A stretch of DNA of 64,000 nt from Juglans regia (Eukaryota > Streptophyta > Magnoliopsida > Fagales > Juglandaceae), in contig NC_049911.1 in the NCBI RefSeq assembly GCF_001411555.2, forward strand, positions 34,113,340-34,177,339. Reading direction: 5' to 3'. The notes beneath the pieces are model-generated. The model saw only the letters and a program-made list of their open reading frames with translations. It made no database searches and had not been told where the DNA came from. The first letter of the stretch is position 1, and each line of letters begins with the position of its first letter. Below, one piece after another: positions 11,100-22,886 of the stretch. Both the position numbers and the translations under genes were made by a program.

Positions 11100-13968
11100 A
11101 TGGATGATTCCGTTAACTTGTCCCGTAAAGTCGTTGCAGTCGCTGCCGGTGAAGCTCACACTCTCGCTCTCACAGGTGAGGCCCAGAGAAATTGCGATAT
11201 CTAGTTTTAACTTTCCCCGATCGTGCTCTGCATATTTACAATTTTTTTTTTTTTTTTTTTAACAATGGGATTCTGAGTGCGAGCAAGTTTGTATTGTGGG
11301 TGGCGATTGCAGGGGATGGCAGCGTGTACTCGTGGGGAAGGGGGATGTTTGGGCGGCTCGGTACCGGTTCAGAAGCCGACGAGCCTATCCCGGTCAGGGT
11401 CAATTTTGATTGTGCCGAAAGATCGACAGAAGAGCGGCTCAGGTTTGTGGGCGTTGCTGCTGGCGCTTATCACAGTCTTGCTCTTGCAGGTTAGCCAAAC
11501 TTCCTATGGATTTATGCAATTGATCAGGGCTTGAGGAATTACCTGATGGTGCTGTGATTGCGAGAACAAGTTCATCGCATTTACAATTCAAAAGTCTGAA
11601 AAAATGTGTCCGAGTTGTCAATTACTCGTTTTGTCAACGAGCTGCAAAGTCCAATTCAGTGTTTGATTTTTACACTTATTGAAATTTGATGCGGGAGGCA
11701 TTCGGACTCATGGGGCCTAATGCACCAAGATAAGGCTTGTTGCATGCTTTCTTTACTGTACTTTCTGATTTCACGTTTTTTAGGCTTACCAACTATAATG
11801 TTCTTGGGCTGTTTCTGGTTCTTGGAAAGATGCACTATTTTTGTTCTTTCCTGTTATGTCTAGGAAATATTCAGTTGTGTTTTTGGTTTTGCAAGTTTTT
11901 GGATTCTTACTGGCATATTGGCATCAAAGATTGTTGCCGCAGAACTGCATGCTGAACTAAGTTAGGGCTGAAGTCTTGGCAACGCTAGTGACTCCTCGAA
12001 AAAATATAAAATTATTTTATATTAATAACCAAGGCTGCACAAGATGTAATCTTTTATTAGGGACTGTATTATGCCACATTTATTGAAAGGATGGTCTTGT
12101 AAAAGGCTCTATAATTTTGTCGACTCTGTTTCTACATGGTTTGATACTCCCATCTTAATAAACTGTGCTTACAATAATCAGCAGTCAGATGTGTGAGTTC
12201 AGCTCATTAATTTTTTACTAGCAAAACAATGATACAATTGGGCGTTGAAGTGGTTTTCCACTTTTCCCTAACTTTGATTTCTTTTTTTCTCTCTGTCTAA
12301 TGGCAGACAATGGATCCGTTTGGTGCTGGGGTTATAATATCTGTATCCTTTGCGCTGGGTTGTATTCTGTCACTGCATTCGGATACATGACGGAACGTAG
12401 ATATGGAAATTGCATCTCTAATTTTCATTTTCTTTGCTTTTAGCTCTTGGGCACATTTTCTGTACATCCTTGACTATTATATGGATGGCCAACTTGGCGT
12501 CGATGGAGATAACGCTACAGTGCCACACTTGTTGCAGCATTTCATTGAGTTGGCCTCTCCTGATTCTCTGACAGATGAATCGGAAACAAAGAGTAGAGTG
12601 CCACTGAAGGTATGGAATACATCATATTGCAGTTGCATGGGAAAGTCTGGCCTGGGTTCTTATCTGGTATGGCTATTATCACTTTGTTTACTTCAGGTTT
12701 GTTCTGTCAAAGCTGGTGGAATGATGTCTCTTGCAATTGATAATCTTGGGGCTCTCTGGATATGGGGCAATTTCCCACAGGAAAGCAGCAGCAGTGAAGG
12801 TGGTTTCTTTCTTGTAAGCAGTTTCATTCCAACTCCTGTCTGGGATTTCTATGGCCACACTGTCATCAAGGTGGCATGTGGAAATGAGCATGTTGTGGCC
12901 TTGGTTAGTGCTGGAGAGACTTATAAAGGTGAAGACATAGTGTGCTACTCTTGGGGTAACAACAACCATGGCCAGTTAGGTTTGGGGGATAAAGAGAGCA
13001 GGCTAAAACCTGAAATCATTAAAACTTTTAATGAAGACTCCCCTTGGGCAGTTTATGAGGTGGCATGCGGGGCATTTCACACAGCTTTGCTCACTCACAA
13101 AAAGAAACCAAGTGACACACTAGAAAGTCTGTGCTGGACATTTGGCATTGGGGATAATGGGCAGCTTGGGCATGAAACTACACAGCCTGAGCTTTTTCCT
13201 AAACCCGTGAAAGGGTTGCCACAGAATGTATACCTGATCTCTGTCGACTGTGGCTTGTTTCATACTAGTGTTGTTTCGTCAGCTGGAGACGTGTGGTCAT
13301 GGGGAATGGAGAGGGGCCTTGGCTTATGCCCAGATGCCACTTTTTCTGGTACTGATCGGGGGGATGCTCTTTCTCCTCTATTAATTTCATGTAATGGGCT
13401 ACAAAGGCCTAAATTTCAGGATCCAGTTCAGGTTGCTTGTGGTGCTGCGCATACTGTTCTCATTGCACATGATGGATATAAGCTCTGGTCATGGGGTCGG
13501 GGAAAGAGTGGGGTTCTTGGAAATGGTAATACAGCTAATTGTTTTACTCCCACTATGGTATTATGGCCATCCCTTATGGAAGATTCCAAACAAGAGGAAT
13601 CAAAGACCTCTGAAGGAGTCACAGAAACAGAAAGAAGATTGTCTTTGGCAATGGATGAGATGAAGCTACTTCAATCAAAACTTTCTGCAATGGAACGATA
13701 TGCTAGCGTACTTCATGGCTCAATTTTTGGAAAACCTTTTGAAGAAGAAGACATTCCAGCCTCATTGCAGAACTTTGGTACTTTTGACATTGCAAAGGAA
13801 TGGGAGAACATGTTGGAGGCAGCAGATCGGACAAAGCTCAACAGGCTGGAAATGTCCTACCGAAATATGCTTGCGAGTGTTAAAGACAAGCTAATGAAGA
13901 GAAGGATCCAGGAGATTGTAGAGGAGTGTCTTCATTCTTCTTCAACGGGACCGAAGTTACAAGACTAG
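11100..13968 (+). CDS. RCC1-repeat protein with C-terminal coiled coil
   Basis: Five exons: 11100-11175, 11313-11489, 12307-12342, 12485-12609 and 12697-13968, summing to 561 residues. Successive RCC1 blades show the usual pattern, for example GDGSVYSWGRGMFGRLG, NGSVWCWGYN-(intron)-YGQLG, CYSWGNNNHGQLGLG, CWTFGIGDNGQLGH and LWSWGRGKSGVLGNG, each with a following VACG..H block. This predicts a seven-bladed propeller. After about residue 420 a charged helical tail (ETERRLSLAMDEMKLLQSK) looks like a coiled coil. Intron 3 (12343-12484) has a perfect U12-type 5' site GTATCCTTT and a branch-like TCCTTGAC 11 nt from the junction, but ends in GG. Plant RCC1-family members have varied roles (light, cold, ABA responses). 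No specific function can be assigned here. Confidence 0.88.
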
Positions 13969-15056
13969 AAGAGATGAGTTGCATTTTATTCTGAAAAAAA
14001 GATCACGATAGAAAATAGTTTGTCAAGTGTGCGTGCTATATCATATGTTTGGTTGGTGGTTTCTGCAGCTGTTCATTTCATAAACTCACGGGACTTTGGT
14101 ACTTCATATGCCTAAGAAAATGTGTGAAGATGAGGAAGGTGGATTAGCTAGTCCACGTTTGATTTGTATGCTTCAAAATAAATGGCGTTTTTAGAGTTGA
14201 GATGAGTTGAGATGGATTGTGAATAGTAATGAGATGAGTTATGAATAGTAGTGAGATTTGTAAGTTAAAGTTGCTAAATAGTAATGAACAGTAGTGATAT
14301 GAGTTGAGATGAATTACGAATCCAAACGTCTCCTTAATTTTTCGGGTAATAACATATAAAAACAGTGGATAGGACATTAGCAATCCGTCGACGGTCGTGT
14401 GGAGTTTTGAACTGATGTCATTTTATTCCTATATTGTATTCAAGAAGAGAAACACTACTTGTTGGTCACTAATAGCATGCATTGTGAAATCTCTATTTAT
14501 CCTCAAATATTTTAAATTATGAAATGAGCTCAATTTTAATTATTTTTTATTATACTCTTAATACTCATTATCTTTAATTTTATTTTTAATAGTCATACTT
14601 GTCATAAGATTTTATTATCAGTCGTAATAAAAATATGTTATATATTTGTAATTAATTTAAAATAAAGAATAATATTCTTCTATATTTATTCACACAAATG
14701 TTTGATATTCTTCGAGAAAAAATTTAATAACAAGCGATTCTACGTATTAATACGCGTAGAATATAAAAATAGATTGGTTAAAAAATAGATTGGTTAAAAA
14801 ATAGATTTTATTAAAAATAATATTAATTTAAATTTAAAATATAAAAATAATAATAATAATACATAAATTAATACGCAAACTTAACAAAACTCATTCGTTA
14901 AACCCTCTTCAAGTACCCAGCTCCTGAAACTAGGTCGCCGACTCGCACTCCTGCGCACGTTACCAAACATGGCCTAAATCCCTTTCCTCGAAAACCCTTT
15001 CAAAGCCCTGAAAACACTCGCCACCCACAGTCAAAACCTTTGGCTTCCTGGCCACA
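13969..15056. other. Intergenic region between RCC1 and NUP85 genes
   Basis: Holds the RCC1-gene 3' UTR, a MITE-like element at 14176-14335, an AT-rich stretch at 14450-14880 and then the likely NUP85 promoter and leader. No gene is seen. Confidence 0.5.
14176..14335. repeat. MITE-like element, GATGAGTTGAGATG family
   Basis: Contains GAGTTGAGATGAGTTGAGAT near the left end and GATATGAGTTGAGATGAATT near the right. Repeated internal GTGAATAGTA and GAACAGTAGTG motifs lie between. It ends with ATCCAAACG, a motif shared with the ends of other copies in this window. Confidence 0.5.
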
Positions 15057-18000
15057 ATGCTCGGCTTCTCGTCAGCCCCCGCCGACGGCGCCTCATCCAC
15101 TGGAGATCTCGTGCCTTTTTCGTCGGAAGCCCGAGCCACCGCAGTCTGCCCCCTCCACCACGGCCTCAAGCCACCGATCTCTCGCCTTTCCATCTCCTGG
15201 GCGCGAGGAAACTCCCTCCGCGTCTCATTCTTCCGGAGACCATCCGGAGATGACTCCGAAGGAGACGAATTCGGCGGGAAAGTGTTGGAGGTGAGGCTCA
15301 GCGGTGGAGATGGAGATGGAGATATGAGTGACGCGCAGTTCCGGAGGATCGCGTACGGTTCCGTCTCACCGTTCGCTCTTCTTCAGAGCCGGAGAAACTC
15401 TGCCGCCAGCTTGTCGAAGATCTCGTCTCCGTATCACGTTGAGTGGTAAGTAGTATTGAAAAGTTCTTTTTTTATTGTTCGAGGCTGTGTTGTTGCGGAG
15501 AGAGCCGTGGAAACGGAAGGAAAAGGAAAAAAATATTAATATTATGTTTAAGTTGTTTCAAATTTTGAAAAAGGAACATATCACTTGAAGGTATTGAGCA
15601 TTTTGAAGCTTTTATAGTGACGATGTTGCTTGATGCCGATAATAATTTCATTATATTAAGACGACTAAAATATGACGTCCTGTAGTTTGAATCATTTCAA
15701 TACGAGTGGCAAAAGACAAGAAATGAATTAGAATTATGAAAATAAAAGTTACTTTATTTACTATGAAATAATATCAACATTTGCAGGTTTTCCATAGAGG
15801 TAAGTGCCTATTTCATTTGAGAGGTTCTGTTATATATATATATATATTGCTATAGAGGCCGATAGAAGTAAATGTTTGTTATATGTTATTCGACCCTTTC
15901 TGGAAAATTCAGGTGGGAGTACGTGATGGAGTATAGCAAGGACATAAATTCACTGCTCGGTGATCCTAAGTCGCTTACCAGTCCAGCGATTGAAGATCCA
16001 AAGGCCGTTTTACAGGTAGATCTGCTTGTTGTTATTTGGTTTTTGGTTTTCTAGTCGTTCTTTGAGCATGCATCAATTGGCCCTGTATCAACATTAGCTA
16101 ATGTATTCATGACATCAGTCAGGTGATGCTTCTTCTTCCAATTTAAATTAACTTCTTGTTTCTAAGTTTGTAACGCATATGTAGAAAGCTGAGGAGCCAA
16201 TCTGTCTGAAAGCTGCATGGGACGTGATGGAAATATTTTATGCTGACAAGCAATCTCAATCATGGCTACCTGAACGGCTTGTTGATTGGTTAGCTGTAAT
16301 GATCTTTCTTCTGTGCTCCTGATCTGTTTTTTACTTACATTTTTCTGTTCCTTCCTTACTGGTGGTCATTTGTTTTTCTGTCCATCTAATCCATCTAATG
16401 GTTTGTCTTGTGGCAGGCTTACGATGGTCTTCTCTCCTCGACACAAGCAACAATCCATTCACAACTTGTATCTTTTCAGAAAGAGCTTGTTGCTTTACAG
16501 GTTTGGCTGCATCCCGGTTGTTTCCTTTGTCTTGAACTCAACTTAATCCTCATCAATTATTGTGTTGGAATTTGTTGTGTTTTTATGTGGGTCCCATGCT
16601 GTCCTGGCATCCTAAATTGTGCATATGTGATTTCTGCCTTCTTGTGTATAATGGCTGGCTGTTGTTTTGAACCAATCTAGTGGATGGTATGAGTGTGAAT
16701 GAAATTCCATTTGGGTGAAGAACCTTGCAAGGGATGGGAATACTTGTAATGTTTTGTTTTTCTTTAGCTTGTATTTAGGTATAATCACTTGTATACTTCC
16801 TGTGTACTTGGCTATGCCTATTTACTTGGAATAAAATTTCTTATTACCTATAAAAAAATATATAATTGATTTTACAATTTTTCAGAGTTGCTTTTCTTAC
16901 ATCATAAATTAAATGCAATTTTTTTTGTGCTGAGATTCTGATTTATGAAATCACTTCTCTTTGGCTTACCCTTTTTGTTGTTTGCTTGGTGTCTGTCATA
17001 TTTAAGTTGTCTTTTGCTGGGAATGTTCGATCAAGGTTCTCTAAAACATTGAAAGTTTATGAAATTGTTGTGTGCAGGTCATCGAGGATAGTCCTAAATA
17101 TTGGGAAGTATTGTCGGCAGCATTGGCAGTTGGCTGGCTAGATGTTGTGGTTAGTAGGGCCTCCCCTCCCAATTTTTAGCTAGGTGTTCTTGCCTTTCTA
17201 TTAATTTGTGCTCTTCCATTCTGCATTGATAATGGATTAGATATTTCTTTTGGTCTCTTGTAGGTGAAAATGCTGCGCTTGCATGGATCTTATCAGCTCG
17301 ACCAGATTGGAAATCGCGAGGTTTGATAAATTTCCTATGAGTAATTGAATACATCTTATGTTTTAATATGTAAGAATAGGTTTAATATTTGTTTGAAAAA
17401 AAGTCGTCTTTATTAACAAAAAGATATGTCGTCATACAAAAAGTGAGTTCTTTTTAATCGAAAGCATTGGAACTGATTAGGAGGGCAAGGAGATGATAAA
17501 TCCTTGATAAAGAAACTGCCAGATGAGGGTAACAGCCAAATGAATGAATGAGAGAGAGAGAGAGACACAGAGAGAGAGACGGTGAGAGAGAGAGAGAGCA
17601 TATTAAATTTTTTGGATTTTATGGGCTTTTTGGGTCATTAGGGGCTTGTTGGGTCATTTTGGGCAAGGTGTTTTCTTGTATATATTCAGTGTACTTGGTT
17701 TCTCCTTTTGATAAATACAATATTTTTACTTATCAAAAAAATTTTTTTGGAATCCTTTCTTTGGGAGAACATAGGGCAACACATTTACAAAATGCTTCTT
17801 TAGTGGTTAAACTCCTGGAACAAAATGTAAACTACATTGTATTAGTAAATGCGCTTATCAAAACTTTGCAACATGCATAGTTTGTGTTGTTTCTCCATTT
17901 ATATATTTCTTATTCAAACCGACAGAGGTAAATTCATACCATGTCAGTTCTTCCTCTCAAGAAGATTGTGATGCTGCAACAATAGAAATTTTACTGTGAT

Positions 18001-21000
18001 TTATCTCATGTCTGACCTGCATGTAATTGAACAGACAGAGAATGGATTGGTAGAGGCAGTGGCTGTTCTTATTTCCAAAATGCCACGTTTGCGTCCCGAA
18101 CTAGAAGCTGGAAGATTAGGTGAATGCTATAGAGCCAAACCTGATTTTGTCAAGGTAATTTTTGAGTCTGCCAAAGATAAATTATTCTGTTTTTTGACAT
18201 TTTTCTGTTTATATATATGTCTTATGTATGTATTTTTTTTCATGACATAGGCTTGGGAGAAATGGCGGGCACATATTACTAAGCTGGACTGTAGTGCATA
18301 CTGGGTTCGTTGTGATCATAACCAGACCCGGGAAGGTTTGAGGAATATGCTACAAATCATGCTGGGAAACACAAACAGTCTTTGCACTGCAACGTGTCAC
18401 TGGATGGAGCTATATATTGCTCACTTTCTATACATAAGGCCATTCACGGCGGTAAAGCCTAATTATTTTCCAATGTGCCACTCAAATAGCTATTTTATTC
18501 TTCTTCTATCATCTCTTTGTTGTTAATTATGTATATCTGATTGCTGGAGTCTGAAGCAACAATTAATTCCTTTTTCTCGAATCAGGGTTTAGAAAGTATG
18601 TATAGCCTAGCCCAGAAATGCATGCAGTTAAAACCGATGACCATATCCCATAGGTTGATACGACTTCTGCTTGGAATTATAGGAGATAATACCGAGGTGA
18701 GTAACGTTGATCAGCTACTTGCAGTATCCTTTATATGTTATTTATATATTTTAACCTTTCCCACCCTCTAAAACTCTGTTGGACTTTTTGAAATGGTTCA
18801 GGTTGTCTTAGCTGAATGCTCCAGAGCATTTGGCCCTTGGTGAGCTGCTTAGTTATCTTGTCTTTTTAATTTGCTTTATATGAAGCCATGCATTGGAGGT
18901 GCTATTATTTTTCTTCACTTCTGTGTAATTCAAAGTTAAATTCATAGATTGCTAAAAACTAGTAAAACGTCGACATCCTTCTGCTTTGTTTCTACAATTC
19001 TTTAATGTAACTTTGTATGTCACTTATCACTAGGATGGTTGCACATGCCATAGAGTTGTTGGCTTCCGGGAGTGATCAAGCAGAGACTCTTCTTCGTGAA
19101 GAGCATTATAACTTGGGTGGAATCAGCATTGAAGAACTCCATCGACTTGTCTATGCCCAAGTTCTATCTTCGGATGCATTGACTTGGCAAGTGAGTGCAA
19201 ATGACCGTACTGATGATAATTCCACTTCTGAAAGACAATTTTGATAGAGTTAGGAGTTAGGATGCTAATACTTTATTTTGATTCAGAATTTTCCATTCAT
19301 GTTTTGGTTTCCAGGTTGGGGTCTTAGACTGTGAAAAGAATGATTTAGTGATGCAAGTAGATGGTGACTTTTTAATTTCCGTTTTGAGTCACTTTTATAA
19401 TATTTTTCAAAACCGTTGATGAAGGACCTTGGTTTCCTGATACTGAACAAATTATTTAGTAATCCAAACTGGCCGGTGGAAGCCATTTCCTCAGTTTGGT
19501 ATGATGACACTATTATTTTAGATTAATGTTTAACCAGATAGAGTTTTTATATGAATATTTTGGCATATTGAAATCATTATAATCAAAAAAGAAAATATAT
19601 GGTGCTATGAACTTCTACTGTATCTTGTACATTTGGATCACATGGTCGTCCAACCATAATGGCCATTTTGCTAGGCCATAGTTTCAGTTGATTTTCAATG
19701 CCATCCAAGATTCCAAAGAGTCACTTACACATGATTACCAGTTTGTGCCTTACGAAAATATGAAGTTTATATTATTACTATTTAAAATATGAAGCTCATA
19801 GTTTTATGTATGGACAGTTTTCGCTTAACACCTTTATATAAATAGTATATGTGCATATGTGATATATGTTATATCATCTTGAGTATCCTTATACAGGTTG
19901 ATGCTCTTATGTCTACAGATAGCTCCAATTTATTTGACATCATGCATAAAGCAGGGGATGGGTTTGTTAGAGATTCTATTGAGCAAGCAACCTGTTCAAG
20001 ATGTTCAAATACTCCTTAAGGTTAATGGTCTCATATTTCGATGTATTTTTTCTTGGATTTTAGAGTTCCATATTTTGATGGATATATTTGTGACTGATTT
20101 AGGTGGTTGCATTTATGTATGCAGGTCATAGAGATATGCCGTCTATACGAACTTGACAGTGTTAGTTCAAATATTATGAAGGTATTTCTATTTGGTGTAG
20201 GATGCTTGTACTATAAATAATGTTAAGGAATACTCTGTTTGCCGTGTTTGATCATTTAGAATGGAAGTGGGTAAGGTCGTATGCATTCTTTTAAAGTCAT
20301 TTTTCTCTAATAGAGTTTCCAGTAATTTCCTTATGCTGGTATTCTCTTTAAAGATTTTTTTAATGTTTAGATTGCTGGAGTATACCACTGGAAGCATGGA
20401 AGGAAAGGTTCTGGAGTATTTTGGCTTCAGCAAGCCCGAGATGAAGTTCGTCTGAACAGGATTGCTCAGCAGTTGTTTGATTTTGTTGGGCAATCAATCT
20501 CTGATGAAAGTTTCAAGGTATTTGTTCTAAAATTGCATTAAGAGAAACACGCTGAGGGTTTGTATTATATTGTTCTTTATAACCTATGTGACTTGAACAT
20601 TCCACAAAATCATTAAGCCTTGGTTCTAAATTAACGTGTTTTGTGAAACTTATTGTATATCATTTGCCAATACAGCAATGGGAAGGATTGATTGAATTGT
20701 TGGGTGCTGAATCTAAGACTGCTGGAGGTCTTGAGTTTCTGCACAAGTAGGAACTCTCTCTTATCTGCCTTTGAGTAATGAGTTTCGTCATCATCTTTTG
20801 TTCAATCTTTTGTCAGTATTAACCCTGGACGCATTACAGGTACAGGGATTTTAAAAAATTCCTTAAGCAGGTTAACAATGGAAAAACTACTGATGCCGCG
20901 CGGCAAGCTGTAGAATCTCTTATATCTGTATGTTTTACTTCAACGTTTTTTGCCAAATTGATATAGCTGCTATCCTCGAAACAAAAGTTCTTTAATATAA

Positions 21001-21725
21001 AAATTTGAGAATTTATAATGTTAGGGCTCTTCCACATGAAATGTTCAAGGTTTGTTCTCTCAGCAAATCTTAAACTATCAGACTTATTAGTCCATCAAAT
21101 ACTGAGGACCCCATTTTGTGGTAGAATTTTTTGGGATCTGAATCATCTCCAATCAGAGCTTTTTCTTTTTTTGGTTTTTGAGGACAACTTAAAAAAGTTA
21201 TATATTATTTTACTTAGAAAAAAATAGAGTTAGCTTGTTTTTTTTTTCTGTATTCTGCTGAGCAATGGTTTCCAATCAACATCTGTAATTGCTTGCTAGG
21301 TTTGGTTTTTAATAATTTCTTACCATGATCTGCAGCTTATGAAAAACCCCTCTACACCTCGGCAATTTTGGCTGCCTATTCTGTATGACTCGGTAAGCTA
21401 TTTTTTTATTACGACATGCACAAACCTAAATTGTGGACTACATTGAGAGAGGGTGGTTCTGGAAGTCCCATAACTTTGAAAAATAATGTTAACCTTAAGA
21501 TTTTATCCACGAATGCCTGTATTATTGCAGTTGAAGCTGCTCAGTTGGCAGGAGCGCCCTCTGCTAAATGTCTCCGAGACCAACCTTTTGTTGAATAAAC
21601 TGCAAGAGTTGTCCATGGCGAAGCTGAGACCAGACTTCATTGAAGCCAACCTGCCACCCCAGGCCTTAGGCTCTGTTAGGCTAGCTCTTGCTACAAATCT
21701 TGGACGTGCTATCGTGGAAGAATGA
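15057..21725 (+). CDS. NUP85: Nuclear pore complex protein NUP85
   Basis: Eighteen exons: 15057-15445, 15913-16015, 16185-16295, 16417-16500, 17078-17149, 17264-17320, 18035-18154, 18251-18451, 18586-18696, 18802-18839, 19034-19190, 19919-20020, 20125-20181, 20371-20517, 20676-20746, 20840-20927, 21336-21392 and 21531-21725. The sum is 719 residues with GT-AG at every join. This is close to the length I recall for Arabidopsis NUP85. Recognisable blocks include the YVMEYSKDINSLLG start of the helical region, WLPERLVDWLAAYDGLLSS, CHWMELYIAHFLYIRP, DALTWQIAPIYLTSC and GLLEILLSKQPVQD. NUP85 is an alpha-solenoid member of the NUP107-160 (Y-complex) scaffold at the nuclear envelope. The start codon is the first ATG of the frame, and the Ser/Arg-rich first 125 residues are the least certain part. 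A splice-competent 13-nt segment in intron 1 (15787-15799) would break the frame. Confidence 0.92.
16735..16860 (+). mobile_element. LINE 3'-end fragment in NUP85 intron 4
   Basis: Contains the sequence AATCACTTGTATACTTCCTG then TGTACTTGGC..TATGCC and ends ATAAAATTTCTTATTACC TATAAAAAAA. This is the pattern I associate with the 3' ends of plant L1-type LINEs (short tail after a 'gtgtacttgg' motif). Only the terminal piece is present. Assignment is by recognition, not by alignment. Confidence 0.5.
17612..17746 (+). mobile_element. LINE 3'-end fragment in NUP85 intron 6
   Basis: A second 3'-truncated LINE-like end: repeated TTGGGTCATT near the left, then CTTGTATATATTCAGTGTAC, TTGGTTTCTCC and a terminal TTTTTACTTATCAAAAAAA. 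It follows a GA-rich run (about 17548-17600) and shares the 'agtgtacttgg' motif with the fragment in intron 4. Confidence 0.45.
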
Positions 21726-22886
21726 TGAAGTATACTTCTGGCATAACTAGTTTGCCATCGGTGCACCGGGGTGGTGCTGCCTGGACAGCATGAACTGTTT
21801 CAATGGGTGTCCCCCTACTTGTAATTATGATAGCAGTCTAACCGACAGTTTGGAGAAGCTGAATATTGACGTCGTTGCTGGGAAAGGGTGCGTAACTGTT
21901 GTAAATTTGCATGATGTTCACCCAAGTCACCCACATTTTACAGCAGAAACGGCAGTTAAAAAAGTGTCTACGATTACAACCCAGAGAAAACGGGCCACCG
22001 GCAGGGGATAAACGATAGAAGAGGGCATTAGATTTTTCTGCCTTGATGTTTATCTTATCTATAACCTTTTGTGTACCATTAGGATCAATCTGCTTATTCA
22101 TCTATTATTATTTAAAACGGACCATCTTTTGCATTTTTGCCATGTACTCTGGTTGAAGATTATCACTGATGCTTAAAGCAGAGAGCAATCCAATAATGAA
22201 AGAATTCCCCGGCACTTGTTTGAACAAAACTAATTTACAGTCCATGCAGACGAGAAACATGCGCACGCTGTATGCTTGACAAATATGAATGCAATTAACA
22301 ACAGTCAGCCCTCCCAAGGCAGGTTGATAACATGAGAAATACTCTAGCTATAAATGAATTACACAAAATAATCTCACAAACTGATGTAGCTTGATGTGAT
22401 TTATCAGATTATAAAACTACTTTTATTATAAAATAAATCTAACAATACTTGACACAAGCAAGATAATGCAATGTTTTGCCTTAATTGCCAGTAAGGCATA
22501 ACATAGCATTCAACCAAAGAAGGGGCTAATAACAAAGAATGTGAGCTGTTTATACGAATATGCAGTATGGAATTAGTATGCGAATCTCACGACTTTAATG
22601 ATGAAAATGAATAACAAAGAATACAATCCACCTTCCCTGCACAGACATGCCTCAGGATTCCTACACCCTTTGTCTCTACTCGGACTTTAGATTGACCTAA
22701 TGAGCACTCTTTCGATATTAATATACAAAGATTATTGCAACTTCTGATGCTCACCGAAGCTTGAAATAAAAAGCCTGTTGCTTTGGCTATCTTTTACTAA
22801 ATACATACAGAACTATGGGATGTTCTGCAAATTCAGAATGAATGCAAGAACAGCTTGCCCTGCCCAGACACCACATCTCGCGTTTC
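21726..22886. other. Convergent intergenic region, NUP85 and unc-13-like genes
   Basis: Both neighbours end here (tail to tail). It holds their 3' UTRs and no recognisable gene. The open frames at 21790-22011 and 22108-22317 have no domain and overlap the expected UTRs. Confidence 0.5.

Noticed and set aside
12403..12484. Reading the RCC1-family frame from 12403 as the protein start
   Set aside because: This segment is intronic. The real protein starts at 11100, and the frame there only extends by chance through introns 3 and 4.
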